Positions 52,120 through 60,878 of a DNA stretch of 64,000 nucleotides are shown here, piece by piece; position 1 is the first letter of the stretch, and every line of letters begins with the position of its first letter. The notes beneath the pieces are model-generated. The model had not been told where the DNA came from, did no database searches, and saw only the letters and a program-made list of their open reading frames with translations. Position numbers and translations under genes: made by a program. Origin of the DNA: Halopenitus persicus (lineage in GTDB: Archaea > Halobacteriota > Halobacteria > Halobacteriales > Haloferacaceae); NCBI RefSeq assembly GCF_002355635.1, contig NZ_AP017558.1:1364001-1428000 (forward strand), in the 5' to 3' direction.

Positions 52120-52805
52120 CAGGTCGTCGTCGACTTCGACTCGTCCTCGGTTTCGGGGAGATCGACGCCCTCGGCCGCCTCCAGGTTGGCGGTCTCCTTC
52201 TCGGTCGCGACGTGCCACCGGTCGACCGTGGACTCGTACTCGGCGAGGATCTCCGAGACCTCCGCCTTCAGGCCGTCGTCGTTGACGTTCACCTCGAAGA
52301 CGAACTCCTCGTCGGCCTCGCCGCGGCCGACCCGCTGGATGTTGGCGCTTATCAACTCGTTGTCGAAGTAGTAGGGCGCCAGCTGAGTCATCACGTTCCG
52401 GTAGACCGTGTCCTCGACCTTCCGGAGCGCCTTCCGGCCGGCGGAGTCGGCTGCACGCGCGACGTGTTCGATCGACTCGCCCCAGCGGTCGATCGCGCCC
52501 TCGTTGTCGCCCGCCTCGACCTTCTCGTAGGACTCCGAGAGCTTCTCGCCGGCGGTCTGCATGTCCTCGCTCGCGGTCTTGCCGGCCTTCTCCCCCTCGC
52601 CCTTGCTCACCGAGGCCTGTTCGGCCGTCTTCTCGGAGACGTCCTCGTCGATCCGCTCGTGGGTTCGCGGTCGCCACTCGTCCCACTCGTGGAAGGCGTC
52701 GTCGTTGACGCCGGCCTCCCGGAGCGCCTGCGTGATCTTCTCGCCGTGTTCGACCATATCCCCCCAGTCCCCGCGGACCTTGAACCCGGAGATGCTCTCT
52801 TCCAT
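52119..52805 (-). CDS. DUF5828 family haloarchaeal protein
   Basis: 228 aa soluble, highly acidic protein: MEESISGFKVRGDWGDMVEHGEKI at the start, a helical Glu/Lys-rich stretch (DVSEKTAEQASVSKGEGEKAG, SYEKVEAGDNEGAIDRWGES) likely coiled coil, then DTVYRNVMTQLAPYYFDNELISANI. I recognise it as a haloarchaeal-only family without known function. The terminal Ser/Thr tail runs to the edge of the inverted-repeat element at 52104-52119. Confidence 0.75.
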   Translation of the reverse strand: MEESISGFKVRGDWGDMVEHGEKITQALREAGVNDDAFHEWDEWRPRTHERIDEDVSEKTAEQASVSKGEGEKAGKTASEDMQTAGEKLSESYEKVEAGDNEGAIDRWGESIEHVARAADSAGRKALRKVEDTVYRNVMTQLAPYYFDNELISANIQRVGRGEADEEFVFEVNVNDDGLKAEVSEILAEYESTVDRWHVATEKETANLEAAEGVDLPETEDESKSTTT

Positions 52806-52948
52806 CGGTTGGGCGAGGCGTACGTAACGGAGGCGTAAAGCCCCTCCGACGCCGCGGACCGTGGTTCATCGACGGCGGTCCACGATCCGCGGTCGCCGCG
52901 GCCGGATCCGTCGGCGGGTTTTTGGTGGTCGCCACGGAGGAAGGGCGT

Positions 52949-53353
52949 ATGGGCTACCGCGTCGTCGATCCCGACTCGGTCGAACCGGCCCCGGACCGAC
53001 CGTGCGAGATGCGCGGGCTGACGGAGCCGGCGGGGCTCTCGGAGTTCGCGATGAACCGCTATCGCGCGGCGCCGGGCGAACGGATCCCGCTGGCGTACCA
53101 CTACCACGAACGACAGGAGGAGGCGTTCTACGTGCTCTCCGGGGAGCTGGCGATCGAGACGCCGGGGGAGACCTACGTGGTGCCGGCCGGACAGGTGTTC
53201 GCCGTCGATCCCGGTGACCCCCATCGCGCGTACAATCCCGCGGACGCCGAGGAGGCAGTCGAGGTGCTCGCGATCGGGGCACCGCAAACGACGGGCGACG
53301 CCAAGCCGTACGAGTCGGCCGAATCCGACGGGGCCGATCGGCTGACGGAGTGA
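52949..53353 (+). CDS. Cupin-domain protein
   Basis: 134 aa single cupin: GERIPLAYHYHERQEEAFYVLSGEL carries the H-x-H...E metal motif, and DPGDPHRAYNPAD the second His motif. Not closely like the cupin at 25963. GGAGG at 52936-52940 precedes ATG 52949 by eight bases, a probable ribosome-binding site, with a weak T-rich box near 52917-52924. Function unknown; possibly mannose-6-phosphate isomerase-like or a binding protein. Confidence 0.82.
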   Translation: MGYRVVDPDSVEPAPDRPCEMRGLTEPAGLSEFAMNRYRAAPGERIPLAYHYHERQEEAFYVLSGELAIETPGETYVVPAGQVFAVDPGDPHRAYNPADAEEAVEVLAIGAPQTTGDAKPYESAESDGADRLTE

Positions 53354-53415
53354 ATCGAGACCGACGAATCGGATGGATCGAAGGGCTGCCGCGTCGTTCG
53401 AAGCCGGGCCGGCCG

Positions 53416-53553
53416 TCAGGCCGCGTCGTCGCCGTTTCCGGGGGCGTGTACGTCGTCGTTTCGGGAGTCCCACACGAACCAAAGCATCGCGAGCGTCATC
53501 CCCGTGATGGCGACTCCGGACACGATCGTCGCGGCCGTAATGAGCGTCTGCAT
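53416..53553 (-). CDS. Small single-pass membrane protein
   Basis: 45 aa: MQTLITAATIVSGVAITGMTLAMLWFVWDSRNDDVH, one clear hydrophobic helix and an acidic tail. Such mini membrane proteins are common in haloarchaea. ATG 53553 is the sensible start; the longer open frame upstream is Arg/Pro-rich and repeat-derived. No function can be assigned. Confidence 0.6.
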   Translation of the reverse strand: MQTLITAATIVSGVAITGMTLAMLWFVWDSRNDDVHAPGNGDDAA

Positions 53554-53746
53554 ACCTCGGGATCCGCCGGCAGCACAAATCAACGTGTCGGCTTCGGTCG
53601 AGCGGGGATCCGGGTCGGGCAGCCGGAATCCACCGGAACGTCGACGGAACTCCCCCGGAACCGACCGGAACCCCGACGGAACCGACCGCACCCGTCGAGA
53701 CGATGATCGGCGGGATTCTTGACCGTCGAGCGCGACCGCTTCGACG

Positions 53747-54808
53747 ATGACTCTCTACGACGCGTGCAAGCCGGCGCTGTTCGCGCTCCCGCCGGAGACC
53801 GCACATCGGGCGACCCACCGGCTGTTGCGGACCGTCCAGGGGACTCCGGTGACGGAGCTCCTCCGGCGGCGGTACGTCGTCGAGGACGACCGGCTCCGGA
53901 CCACGGCGTTCGGCTGCGCGTTCCCGAACCCGGTCGGCGTCGCGGCGGGGTTCGACAAGAACGCCGAGGTTCCCCGCGCGCTGGCCGCGCTGGGGTTCGG
54001 CCACGTCGAGGTCGGCGGGGTCACCGCGGAGGCCCAGCCCGGGAACCCGCGGCCGCGGATGTTCCGGCTCCGGGCCGACGAGGCGCTCATCAACCGGATG
54101 GGGTTCAACAACCAGGGCGCCGACCGCGTCGGCGAACGGCTCGCGAGCGAGCCGCTGCCGGACGTGCCGGTCGGGATCAACGTCGGGAAGTCGAAGTCGA
54201 CGCCGCTGTCGGAGGCCCCGGCCGACTACCGATACACGTACGAGCGCGTCGCCGACGCCGGCGACTACTTCGTGGTCAACGTCTCGAGCCCGAACACGCC
54301 CGGGCTCCGGTCGCTGCAGAACCGGGACGCCCTCGAGTCGATCCTCGGAGAGCTGGTCGACGCCGGCGCCGCCCCCCTGCTCGTGAAGCTCTCGCCGGAC
54401 CTGCCGCGGCCCGCCATCGAGGAGGCGCTGGCGGTCGTCGACGACCTCGATCTGGACGGCGTGATCGCGACCAACACGACGACGGACCGGCCGGACTCGC
54501 TGCGGAGCCCGCAGCGTGCCGAACGCGGCGGCCTCTCCGGAAAGCCGATCGAGGGGACCGCGACCGACCTGATCCGGTTCATCGCCGAGCGGACCGACGC
54601 GCCGATCGTCGGCGTGGGCGGGATCGACGACGCGTACGGCGCCTACGAGAAGATCCGCGCCGGCGCGTCGGTCGTCCAGCTATACACCGGCTTGGTTTAT
54701 AAGGGGCCGAGCGTCGCCCGCGACGTCAACGCCGGACTCCTCGACCTGCTCGAGCGCGACGGGTTCGAGTCGATCGAGGCGGCCGTGGGCGTTGACCGTC
54801 GGGCATAA
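53747..54808 (+). CDS. pyrD: Dihydroorotate dehydrogenase (quinone), class 2
   Basis: Fourth step of pyrimidine synthesis, membrane-associated, FMN-dependent and coupled to quinone. 353 aa. Class 2 signs: N-terminal amphipathic extension MTLYDACKPALFALPPETAHRATH, FPNPVGVAAGFDKNAE, MGFNNQGAD, and the catalytic Ser in VNVSSPNTPGLRSLQ; FMN site IVGVGGIDDAYGAYEKIRAGAS. Length and order normal. Upstream sequence carries short CCGGAAC-rich repeats (53625-53690). Single gene. Confidence 0.95.
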   Translation: MTLYDACKPALFALPPETAHRATHRLLRTVQGTPVTELLRRRYVVEDDRLRTTAFGCAFPNPVGVAAGFDKNAEVPRALAALGFGHVEVGGVTAEAQPGNPRPRMFRLRADEALINRMGFNNQGADRVGERLASEPLPDVPVGINVGKSKSTPLSEAPADYRYTYERVADAGDYFVVNVSSPNTPGLRSLQNRDALESILGELVDAGAAPLLVKLSPDLPRPAIEEALAVVDDLDLDGVIATNTTTDRPDSLRSPQRAERGGLSGKPIEGTATDLIRFIAERTDAPIVGVGGIDDAYGAYEKIRAGASVVQLYTGLVYKGPSVARDVNAGLLDLLERDGFESIEAAVGVDRRA

Positions 54809-55266
54809 ACATATCCGAAAACGGATTGTAATCCGAAATGGTTCGGTATAATATCATTCGATCTCGGGACAGATCGCGTCGATCGATCCGCGGTACCGCC
54901 CGAGATCCGGCCTGCGACCATGTGAGTCACCAGCCGGGGCGACGTGAGGAGTCCCGGGCGAATCCGGCCTGAACAACCCGTATTCGGCGGGTCTGCGTAC
55001 GACGGTGATCGACGTCGAAGCGGCTCCCGGAGCACCTTCCGGTCTACCGATGATGGGATCGATCGTCCTCGTATGGCCAAAGATCGGCAGATTCCGGATG
55101 TATTCGAACCGCATCACGGATAACTGAACGAACTGGTTTCCGTACGTTTTAAAGGGTCGGCCACGGCCGATCCGATCAGTACGATGAGTCCGATCCCGCA
55201 CCCCAACTCCCCCTCTCGATCCCTTTAAATATCAATTATATATACTACTTTGTCATCATATATGAA
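54809..55266. other. 458-base intergenic region, no gene seen
   Basis: AT-richer at both ends (54808-54860 and 55225-55265). A small hairpin ATCCG-AAAA-CGGAT lies at 54813-54826. A TTTTAAAGG box near 55147-55155 precedes ATG 55184, which would encode only a 14-residue peptide. The open frames here are not protein-like. Confidence 0.4.
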
Positions 55267-55914
55267 CTATTCTTCGCCGGGCGGGGCGGTCCACTCCTCG
55301 CCGTCGTCCTGCGGTTCGTAGCCGATCGTCTCGCGAGCGTGGTCCAGGTCGTCGAGCCAGCGGCGGTCGTTGGCGCTGACGCCGTAGAAGTGGTCCCACT
55401 CGACGGAGTCGTCACGGAGGCATCGGTCGACGAGCTGCGCGAGGTCCCGCCGCGACTGCCAGAGGCCCTTCATTCGGGCGACCTGCTCCGCGTAGGCGTC
55501 GTCGCCGCGCTCCCAGCGCCCCTCGTCGACGCCGCGCTCGGCGTCGCCGTAGGGGTGATCGTACTCGGGCGCACGGACGGCGCCGATCCGGAGCGCGTAG
55601 AACCGGATCCCGTGCGCCTCGGCGCAGAGCCGGCCGAGGTCCTCACCGTGGCTCTTCGAGAGTCCGTACGGGGAGTCCGGCCGGTGGGGCTCGTCGTGTC
55701 CCGCACGAACCCCCGTGTCGTGGTAGACCTCGGGCTCGTTCCGAACCTCCGCCATCCCGACGGCGTGGTTCGAGGAGGCGAACACGATCGACTCGAGGCC
55801 CGCGTCGACCGCGGCCTCGTAGACGGCGTGGATGCCCTCCAGGTTTGACCGGAGGTCCTCGGACCAGCCCACGTCTCGGGACCCCGACGAGAACGCGCTC
55901 GCCTCCCGGATCAA
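55267..55914 (-). pseudogene. NAD-dependent epimerase/uronate dehydrogenase, C-terminal part (split by TnpB element)
   Basis: 215 codons encoding the C-terminal three quarters of a short-chain extended epimerase: WSEDLRSNLEGIHAVYEAAV, IVFASSNHAVGMAE, and the catalytic YxxxK in SPYGLSKSHGEDL. The N-terminal 67 codons are at 57321-57521, separated by an insertion of about 1.4 kb. Joining them restores one frame (HLAVN then LIREAS) and a normal size of about 282 aa. The related haloarchaeal enzymes include uronate dehydrogenase, which fits the sugar-acid genes to the right. Confidence 0.85.
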
Positions 55915-57320
55915 CTAACCGGCAGCGCGGAGTCCCCTTCTTCAAGCGCGAGCAAAGCGAGCGGTAGGGAGGGGAGGGGAGGAGCGCGTTCGTATCGCTG
56001 GGTATGTCCGTTTTCTATAAATAGCCGCGATACTACATTGAAACTGTGGCAGACGACTACGTGCGTCGGACGGCAATCACCCGCCTCTCGGTAGACGACG
56101 AGCAACGCGATCTGCTCGAAGAGACCATCTCCGAGTGGAAACGGGGCTGTCAAATCGCCACCGACCTCGCGTGGGGGCACTGCAACACCAAGAGCGATGT
56201 GCAACCCCTCGCCTACGATCCTGTGCGCGACGAGACCGACCTCGGGAGTCAGCACGCAATTCTGGCCACTCACCAAGCCGCACAAGCCATCACTGGCTGT
56301 ATCGAACGCCGGGCGAAAGGCAAGAAGGTCAGCAAGCCGACGTTCACCGCGCCAACCGTGAAGTACGATACGCGGACGATGACGGTGTTCGATGACGATA
56401 CCGTGTCCCTCTCTACGACGGAGCGCCGGGTGCGGTGTCCGCTCGACCTTCCCGATGCCGACGATGGCTACCAGCGACAGTACCTCGACTCGGACGAATG
56501 GAGTGTTACCGAAAGCACGCTCACCGCCCGAGACGGCGAGTTCTTCTTGCATATCGGTTTCCGCCGGTACAAGAACGATACCGAACGGAACACCGCCGAG
56601 GACGGAACGGTTCTCGGGGTTGACCTCGGTATCGAAAACCTCGCCGTCACCAGCACCGCTTACTTCTTCAGCGGGCGGGAGCTAACCCACCGACTCCGCG
56701 AGTTCGAGAAGGTACGCGCCGGGTTGCAACAGGCCGGAACACGAAGCGCTCATCGAACGCTCGTACAGTCGAGCGGTCGGGAACTTCGCTACGTCCGCGA
56801 CGTGCTTCACCGAGCATCGAACGCACTGATAGACGAAGCCCTCCGATACGACTGCGACGTCATCGCGTTCGAGAACCTAACCCACATCCGCGATCGAACC
56901 GGCGCGTCGTGGGGTCACAAGTGGGCGTTCCGAACGCTCTACGAACAGGTCGAGTACAAAGCCGAAGCGGTCGGTATCTCGGTGAAGCAAGTCGGGTCGG
57001 CGTACACATCGAAGCGGTGTTGTGAGTGTGGATTCACGGCAGACGAGAACCGCCCGTCACGGAACGACTTTCGATGCGTGAAGTGCGGGTCGGAAGCGAA
57101 CGCGGACTACAACGCGGCGAAGAACATCGGGATACGGTATGTCCGTCGAGGCCAACAGTCGTCTCGGCGGACGGGCGACAGTCAGCTCGCCCTCAAGTCC
57201 GGAACGGTGAAGCCGAAAGGCGGATTTACCGCCTACCCCAATGGGTTCGAGGCCGAGTTCACGGACAAGCCCCACCCTCCACGAGCGAACCTCTCAGAGT
57301 GAGCGAAGTAGGGTGGGGTA
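55915..57320 (+). mobile_element. IS1341-type (IS200/IS605 family, tnpB-only) insertion element
   Basis: About 1406 bases inserted in the epimerase gene. Joining TCAA on the left to GTTGACC on the right restores the host frame; ends may shift one or two bases. No tnpA is present, so mobility would need a helper. A 9-base stem CCCCACCCT/AGGGTGGGG (57270-57278 with 57310-57318) lies at the right end, where the guide RNA (omega/reRNA) of TnpB elements terminates. No target duplication, as expected for this family. Confidence 0.85.
56046..57302 (+). CDS. tnpB: TnpB RNA-guided nuclease (IS1341-type), intact
   Basis: 418 aa OrfB/TnpB protein. The RuvC triad is complete: Asp193 in LGVDLGIENLAV, Glu276 in DVIAFENLTHI, Asp354 in ANADYNAAKNIG. 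The zinc ribbon CECGFTADENRPS...CVKCG is intact (Cys325/328/344/347 region). TnpB proteins are guide-RNA-directed DNA nucleases, ancestors of Cas12. Start GTG 56046 lies 18-25 bases after a CTATAAATAG box (56020-56029), fitting leaderless expression. The 3' end overlaps the presumed guide RNA scaffold. Confidence 0.93.
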   Translation: MADDYVRRTAITRLSVDDEQRDLLEETISEWKRGCQIATDLAWGHCNTKSDVQPLAYDPVRDETDLGSQHAILATHQAAQAITGCIERRAKGKKVSKPTFTAPTVKYDTRTMTVFDDDTVSLSTTERRVRCPLDLPDADDGYQRQYLDSDEWSVTESTLTARDGEFFLHIGFRRYKNDTERNTAEDGTVLGVDLGIENLAVTSTAYFFSGRELTHRLREFEKVRAGLQQAGTRSAHRTLVQSSGRELRYVRDVLHRASNALIDEALRYDCDVIAFENLTHIRDRTGASWGHKWAFRTLYEQVEYKAEAVGISVKQVGSAYTSKRCCECGFTADENRPSRNDFRCVKCGSEANADYNAAKNIGIRYVRRGQQSSRRTGDSQLALKSGTVKPKGGFTAYPNGFEAEFTDKPHPPRANLSE

Positions 57321-57340
57321 GTTGACCGCGAGATGCACGA
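57265..57340 (+). ncRNA. Predicted TnpB guide RNA 3' end and host-derived guide
   Basis: In TnpB elements the guide RNA overlaps the 3' part of tnpB, ends with a hairpin at the right end, and continues into flanking DNA as guide. Here the hairpin is 57270-57318 and the next 20 host bases begin GTTGACCGCGAGATGCACGA. Inferred by family; no direct transcript evidence. Confidence 0.5.
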
Positions 57341-57521
57341 CCGCGTCCTGTCCCTCGAAATGCGGCCGGATCTCGTCGTACTCACGGACGTCCGCGACGA
57401 CCGACTCGCCCGGGCCCGTCGGCCCGTCCACGTCGAGGAGCGTGAACGCGTAGTCGTCCGAGAGGTGGTCCGTGATCGCCGTGCCGACCCTGCCGGCCGC
57501 GCCGGTAACGAGGACGTTCAT
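57321..57521 (-). pseudogene. NAD-dependent epimerase/uronate dehydrogenase, N-terminal part
   Basis: 67 codons with the Rossmann start MNVLVTGAAGRVGTAITDHL and VVADVREYD, ending DAVVHLAVN at the TnpB insertion. Beyond it the frame runs into element sequence and would add YPTLLRSL. The promoter of the broken gene is upstream of 57521, with a TATATAAG box on the plus strand near 57547-57554 read as CTTATATA on the minus strand. Confidence 0.88.
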
Positions 57522-57603
57522 ACGGTCGTGACATCGAATGCCAGCAATATATAAGTGTGCCAGGGTGGACCGACGGAGGGCGTCGCGTGGTCCGGCCTGA
57601 CCG

Positions 57604-58047
57604 TCAGTCGCCGCGAACGAAGGTGACGGGACTGGGCGCGTTCAGGATGACCTCCTGGGCCGTCGATCCGAAGACCGCCTTCCCGGTCGGGGAGCGCTTG
57701 CGGCCGCCCACGACGATGAGGTCGGCGCCCTCGTCCCGCGCGAGTTCGACGATCTGCTCGCCGTGGTTTCCGACCGACCCGCGGACGTCGGTCGCGATGC
57801 CGGCGTCCGCGAGCCGTTGCTCGAGCTCGCGAACGATCGTGGCTCGACGAGCGACGCCGTCGGGGTCCGGAACGCCGGGAATCTCGAGCCGGTCGAGCAC
57901 GGTGTCGTACTCGTCGTCGGTGAACACGTGGGCGATCGTGACCGTCGCGTCCGCGGGGCCGGCGATGTCGGTCGTCGTCGACACGAGCTCGTCGACGCGG
58001 TCGTCGTCCGACGGACCGACGGCCAACAGAAGCGTCTCGAGTGCCAT
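57604..58047 (-). CDS. Universal stress protein (UspA family)
   Basis: 147 aa Usp domain: LLLAVGPSDDDRVDELVST at the start, and the ATP-binding signature GGRKRSPTGKAVFGSTAQEVI (G-2x-G-9x-G-S/T type) near the end, so it should bind ATP. Single domain, normal length. Location between the broken epimerase and LhgO suggests stress or carbon control, not proven. Confidence 0.9.
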   Translation of the reverse strand: MALETLLLAVGPSDDDRVDELVSTTTDIAGPADATVTIAHVFTDDEYDTVLDRLEIPGVPDPDGVARRATIVRELEQRLADAGIATDVRGSVGNHGEQIVELARDEGADLIVVGGRKRSPTGKAVFGSTAQEVILNAPSPVTFVRGD

Positions 58048-58116
58048 ACCCGACGTGGTGGTGGACGGCGCGTAAACGTTTCGATCGGGTCGATCCGACG
58101 TCCGTCGGGAACTCGA

Positions 58117-59319
58117 TCAGACTTTCGCTGCAAGCTGGTCGGCGACGTGCTCGCCGTACGGAAGCGAACAGGTCAGCCCGGGGGAGACGGCGTTGAGGAC
58201 GTGGACCGCGTCGTCGGTCTCGATCGAGAGCGGGTCCTTGACCAGCTCGCCGTCGGCGCTGACCAGCTGGGCGCGGATCCCCGCGTAGCTCTTGTGCAGG
58301 TCCTCGCCGCGAACCTCCGGGACGAGGCGCTGTGAGGCCTTCGTGAACGCACGCTTCCGGTAGGACTTGTTCAGCTCCGCGGCCGCGACCGACAGCATCG
58401 TTCGGGACGCGATGAGCTTTCGGAACCCTTCGTAGGAGAGCGTCTCGTACAGCTCACCGGGGTCGACGTCGGTGTTCTCGTAGGCCTCACGGCCGAACGC
58501 GAGGACGGCGTTCGGGCCCACGATCACCTTCCCGTCGGTCCGGCGGGTGTAGTGGACGCCGAGGAAGGGTAGCTCCGGGTCCGGGGTCGGATAGATCATC
58601 GTTCGACAGAGCTCCGTCTTCTCGGGCACGAGCTCGTAGTACTCGCCGCGGAACGGGATCACCTGATAGTCCTCCCCGACGCCGACCTGGTGGGCCAGCG
58701 TGTCCGCGTGCAGCCCCGCCGCGTTGACGAGAAAGTCGGCCTCGACGTCGCTGTTGCTCGTTCGAATGCGGTAGCCCGTCCCCGAGCGATGGATCGCCGA
58801 GACCTCGTGACCCAGATACAGCTCGACCCCCGCCTGCTGGATCTCCCGGCCCAGCGTGTAGACGTACTGCTGGGAGTCGACGGAGGCGGCCTCGGGCGCG
58901 TACAGCGCCGCCTGGCCGGCGGCGTGCGGCTCGTGGTCGCGGATCGCCGCCTGCGAGTCGAGCAGTTCGTATTCGACGCCGTTCGCCTCCGCCTGGGCGG
59001 CCAGCTCGTCGAGATAGGCCTCCTCGCGGTCGGTCGTCGCGACCACGAGAACGCCGCACTCCTCACACGGGACGTCGTGTTCCGCGCAGTACGCCTTCAT
59101 CCGGCGCGTGCCCGCGGTGGCGAACTCCGCCTTCACCGAGTCGGGCGGATAGTTGAACCCGGGGTGTAACACGCCCGAATTGCGCCCGCTCTGGTGTTCC
59201 GCGAGGTGATGCTCCTTCTCCAGAACGCAGACGTCGAGGTCGGTGCCCTCCGCGAGGTGTTTCGCCGTGGAGAGCCCGACGCAACCGCCGCCGACGATCG
59301 CCACATCGTGGTGTACCAT
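58117..59319 (-). CDS. lhgO: L-2-hydroxyglutarate oxidase (FAD-dependent)
   Basis: 400 aa DAO-fold flavoprotein that oxidises L-2-hydroxyglutarate to 2-oxoglutarate. FAD motif HHDVAIVGGGCVGLSTAKHL (residues 3-22), HLAEHQSGRNSGVLHPGFNY characteristic of LhgO, NAAGLHADTLAHQVG, and FRGEYYELVPEK. ATG 59319 places the motif properly; a TATA-like element is not obvious. Substrate is from family; a related hydroxy-acid substrate is possible given the sugar-acid neighbours. Confidence 0.85.
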   Translation of the reverse strand: MVHHDVAIVGGGCVGLSTAKHLAEGTDLDVCVLEKEHHLAEHQSGRNSGVLHPGFNYPPDSVKAEFATAGTRRMKAYCAEHDVPCEECGVLVVATTDREEAYLDELAAQAEANGVEYELLDSQAAIRDHEPHAAGQAALYAPEAASVDSQQYVYTLGREIQQAGVELYLGHEVSAIHRSGTGYRIRTSNSDVEADFLVNAAGLHADTLAHQVGVGEDYQVIPFRGEYYELVPEKTELCRTMIYPTPDPELPFLGVHYTRRTDGKVIVGPNAVLAFGREAYENTDVDPGELYETLSYEGFRKLIASRTMLSVAAAELNKSYRKRAFTKASQRLVPEVRGEDLHKSYAGIRAQLVSADGELVKDPLSIETDDAVHVLNAVSPGLTCSLPYGEHVADQLAAKV

Positions 59320-59397
59320 CGGTGACCGGGTATGGGGGGAGGGGAGAAAAACCCCCACACTTCGACGGCGGGCGGTTCCCCCGTCGCGGGGGCGGAC

Positions 59398-60339
59398 TCA
59401 CGGGGCGGTGATCTGGTCGTCGGTGGCGGAGACGATCGCCTCGTAGTACTCCGCGGCGCGCTCCGCGTCGGCCTCGGAGAGCTCGACGAGGGGCTCACGA
59501 ACCGGCCCGCCGTAGAGCCCGGCGAGCTCCATCCCGCGTTTGACCGCCGGCACGTTGTTTGCGGCGGACAGCTCGTTGTCCACGCCGGGTTCCGCACGGA
59601 GGGTCTCGTAGGGGCGAAGCAGGTCACGGAGCTCCCGGGCTCGGTCCCACCGTTCGGCCTCGAGCGCGTCCATCAGCGCGAGGACCTGCTCGGGGACGAA
59701 GTTCCCGATCCCGGTGGTGAACCCCTCGGCGCCCTCGACCGCGAAGGCGGGCGCGAAGCGCTCCGCGATGCCGTTCGACCAGACGACGTCGGCGTCGATC
59801 GTGGAGACCGCCCCGGAGAATCCCTCCACGTCGTTGACGGCGTACTTGATCCCGACGACGTTCTCGTACTCGGCGATCTCGGCGAGCAGATCGCGTGTGA
59901 GTTCGGGCCCCCGTTTATACAGAACGACGCCGAGGTCCGTCGACTCGACGATCCGTCGATAGTACTCGACCAGCCCGGCCTGATGCTGGTAGGTGTGATC
60001 GGGGTGCATCACCAGGATCGCGTCGGCGCCGGCGTCGGCGTAGGCGTCGGCGAGCTCGATCGCGGACCGGGTGCTGCCGCCGACGCCGCCGATCACCGTC
60101 GCCTCCTCGCCGACCGCGTCGACCACGGTCTCCACGACCGCGACCCGCTCGTCGTCGGTGAGGGAATAGTACTCCCCGGTGTTGCCGCACGGGATCATCA
60201 CGCGCCCGCCGGCGTCGACGACGTGCCGCACGTTGTCCGCGAGCGCGTCGTGGCGGATCGAGTCGCCGTGCTCGTCGAACGGCGTCGGGTTGGTGAACGC
60301 TACGCCTCGAAGGTCGGATCGAATACGCTGATACTGCAC
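59398..60339 (-). CDS. DapA-family aldolase/lyase (DHDPS/NAL superfamily)
   Basis: 313 aa TIM-barrel of the dihydrodipicolinate synthase family. Features: GVAFTNPTPFDEHGDSIR, GGRVMIPCGNTGEYYSLTDDER (usual GTTGE written GNTGE), and the Schiff-base Lys in VVGIKYAVNDVEG. In this neighbourhood a 2-keto-3-deoxy-sugar-acid aldolase is likelier than lysine synthesis. Start GTG 60339 is supported by a minus-strand GTTTATTA box at 60364-60371. Confidence 0.82.
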   Translation of the reverse strand: MQYQRIRSDLRGVAFTNPTPFDEHGDSIRHDALADNVRHVVDAGGRVMIPCGNTGEYYSLTDDERVAVVETVVDAVGEEATVIGGVGGSTRSAIELADAYADAGADAILVMHPDHTYQHQAGLVEYYRRIVESTDLGVVLYKRGPELTRDLLAEIAEYENVVGIKYAVNDVEGFSGAVSTIDADVVWSNGIAERFAPAFAVEGAEGFTTGIGNFVPEQVLALMDALEAERWDRARELRDLLRPYETLRAEPGVDNELSAANNVPAVKRGMELAGLYGGPVREPLVELSEADAERAAEYYEAIVSATDDQITAP

Positions 60340-60878
60340 GGGCGTGATGAACGCAGCCACATCTAATAAACGTTCTGACCTGGGTGGCACGTTACCGGGG
60401 TCGACGGTCCCCGTTCCGGTACCGATGTTCGCCTCTAGGGAACTTGTTCGTCGAACGGGGATCGATCGGACGATGCGTCGAGTCGTCGCTCGAACCACGG
60501 CGCCGTACCGCGAACGGTGAAACGGGGGAGCGAGCAGCGAGGAACGAGATGGATGTTTCGCTTCTTGGTATTACAAACGTACTTTTGTTATTCCCAGTTC
60601 CCGAAGGCGGAACGCACTGTGGCGCCCGCGACCGTCGGGCGAGCCGCGACCGGCGCGATCGGGGCGATCATAGCGTGGTCCTCGATGCGTTTTGTTCCCC
60701 CTTCGGGAACGATCCGAGGACAGATCACGAGCGAACGGTTGGCAAGGACGGGAACCGTCGGGGAGAATACAAACGGTCGACGAGAATGTAAACGGACCGC
60801 AAGAATTTGAACGGACGATCGCGGCACGGCGGGGGTGGAGCAGTATCGTTAAGACCGATCGCTCGTATGGCCGGACGA
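60340..60878. other. 539-base intergenic region
   Basis: Holds the divergent promoters for the DapA-family and Ldh2-family genes and a 19-base imperfect tandem repeat at 60764-60820; no gene recognised. TCGTTAAG at 60847-60854 is a possible box for the right-hand gene. Confidence 0.45.
60764..60820. repeat. 19-base imperfect tandem repeat, three copies
   Basis: Copies at 60764-60782, 60783-60801 and 60802-60820 share AGAAT-x-x-(A/G)AACGG. Confidence 0.7.

Noticed and set aside
54854-55201. 115-codon minus-strand frame in the pyrD/epimerase spacer
   Set aside because: No conserved motif, no promoter at a fitting distance; kept as gene-free spacer.
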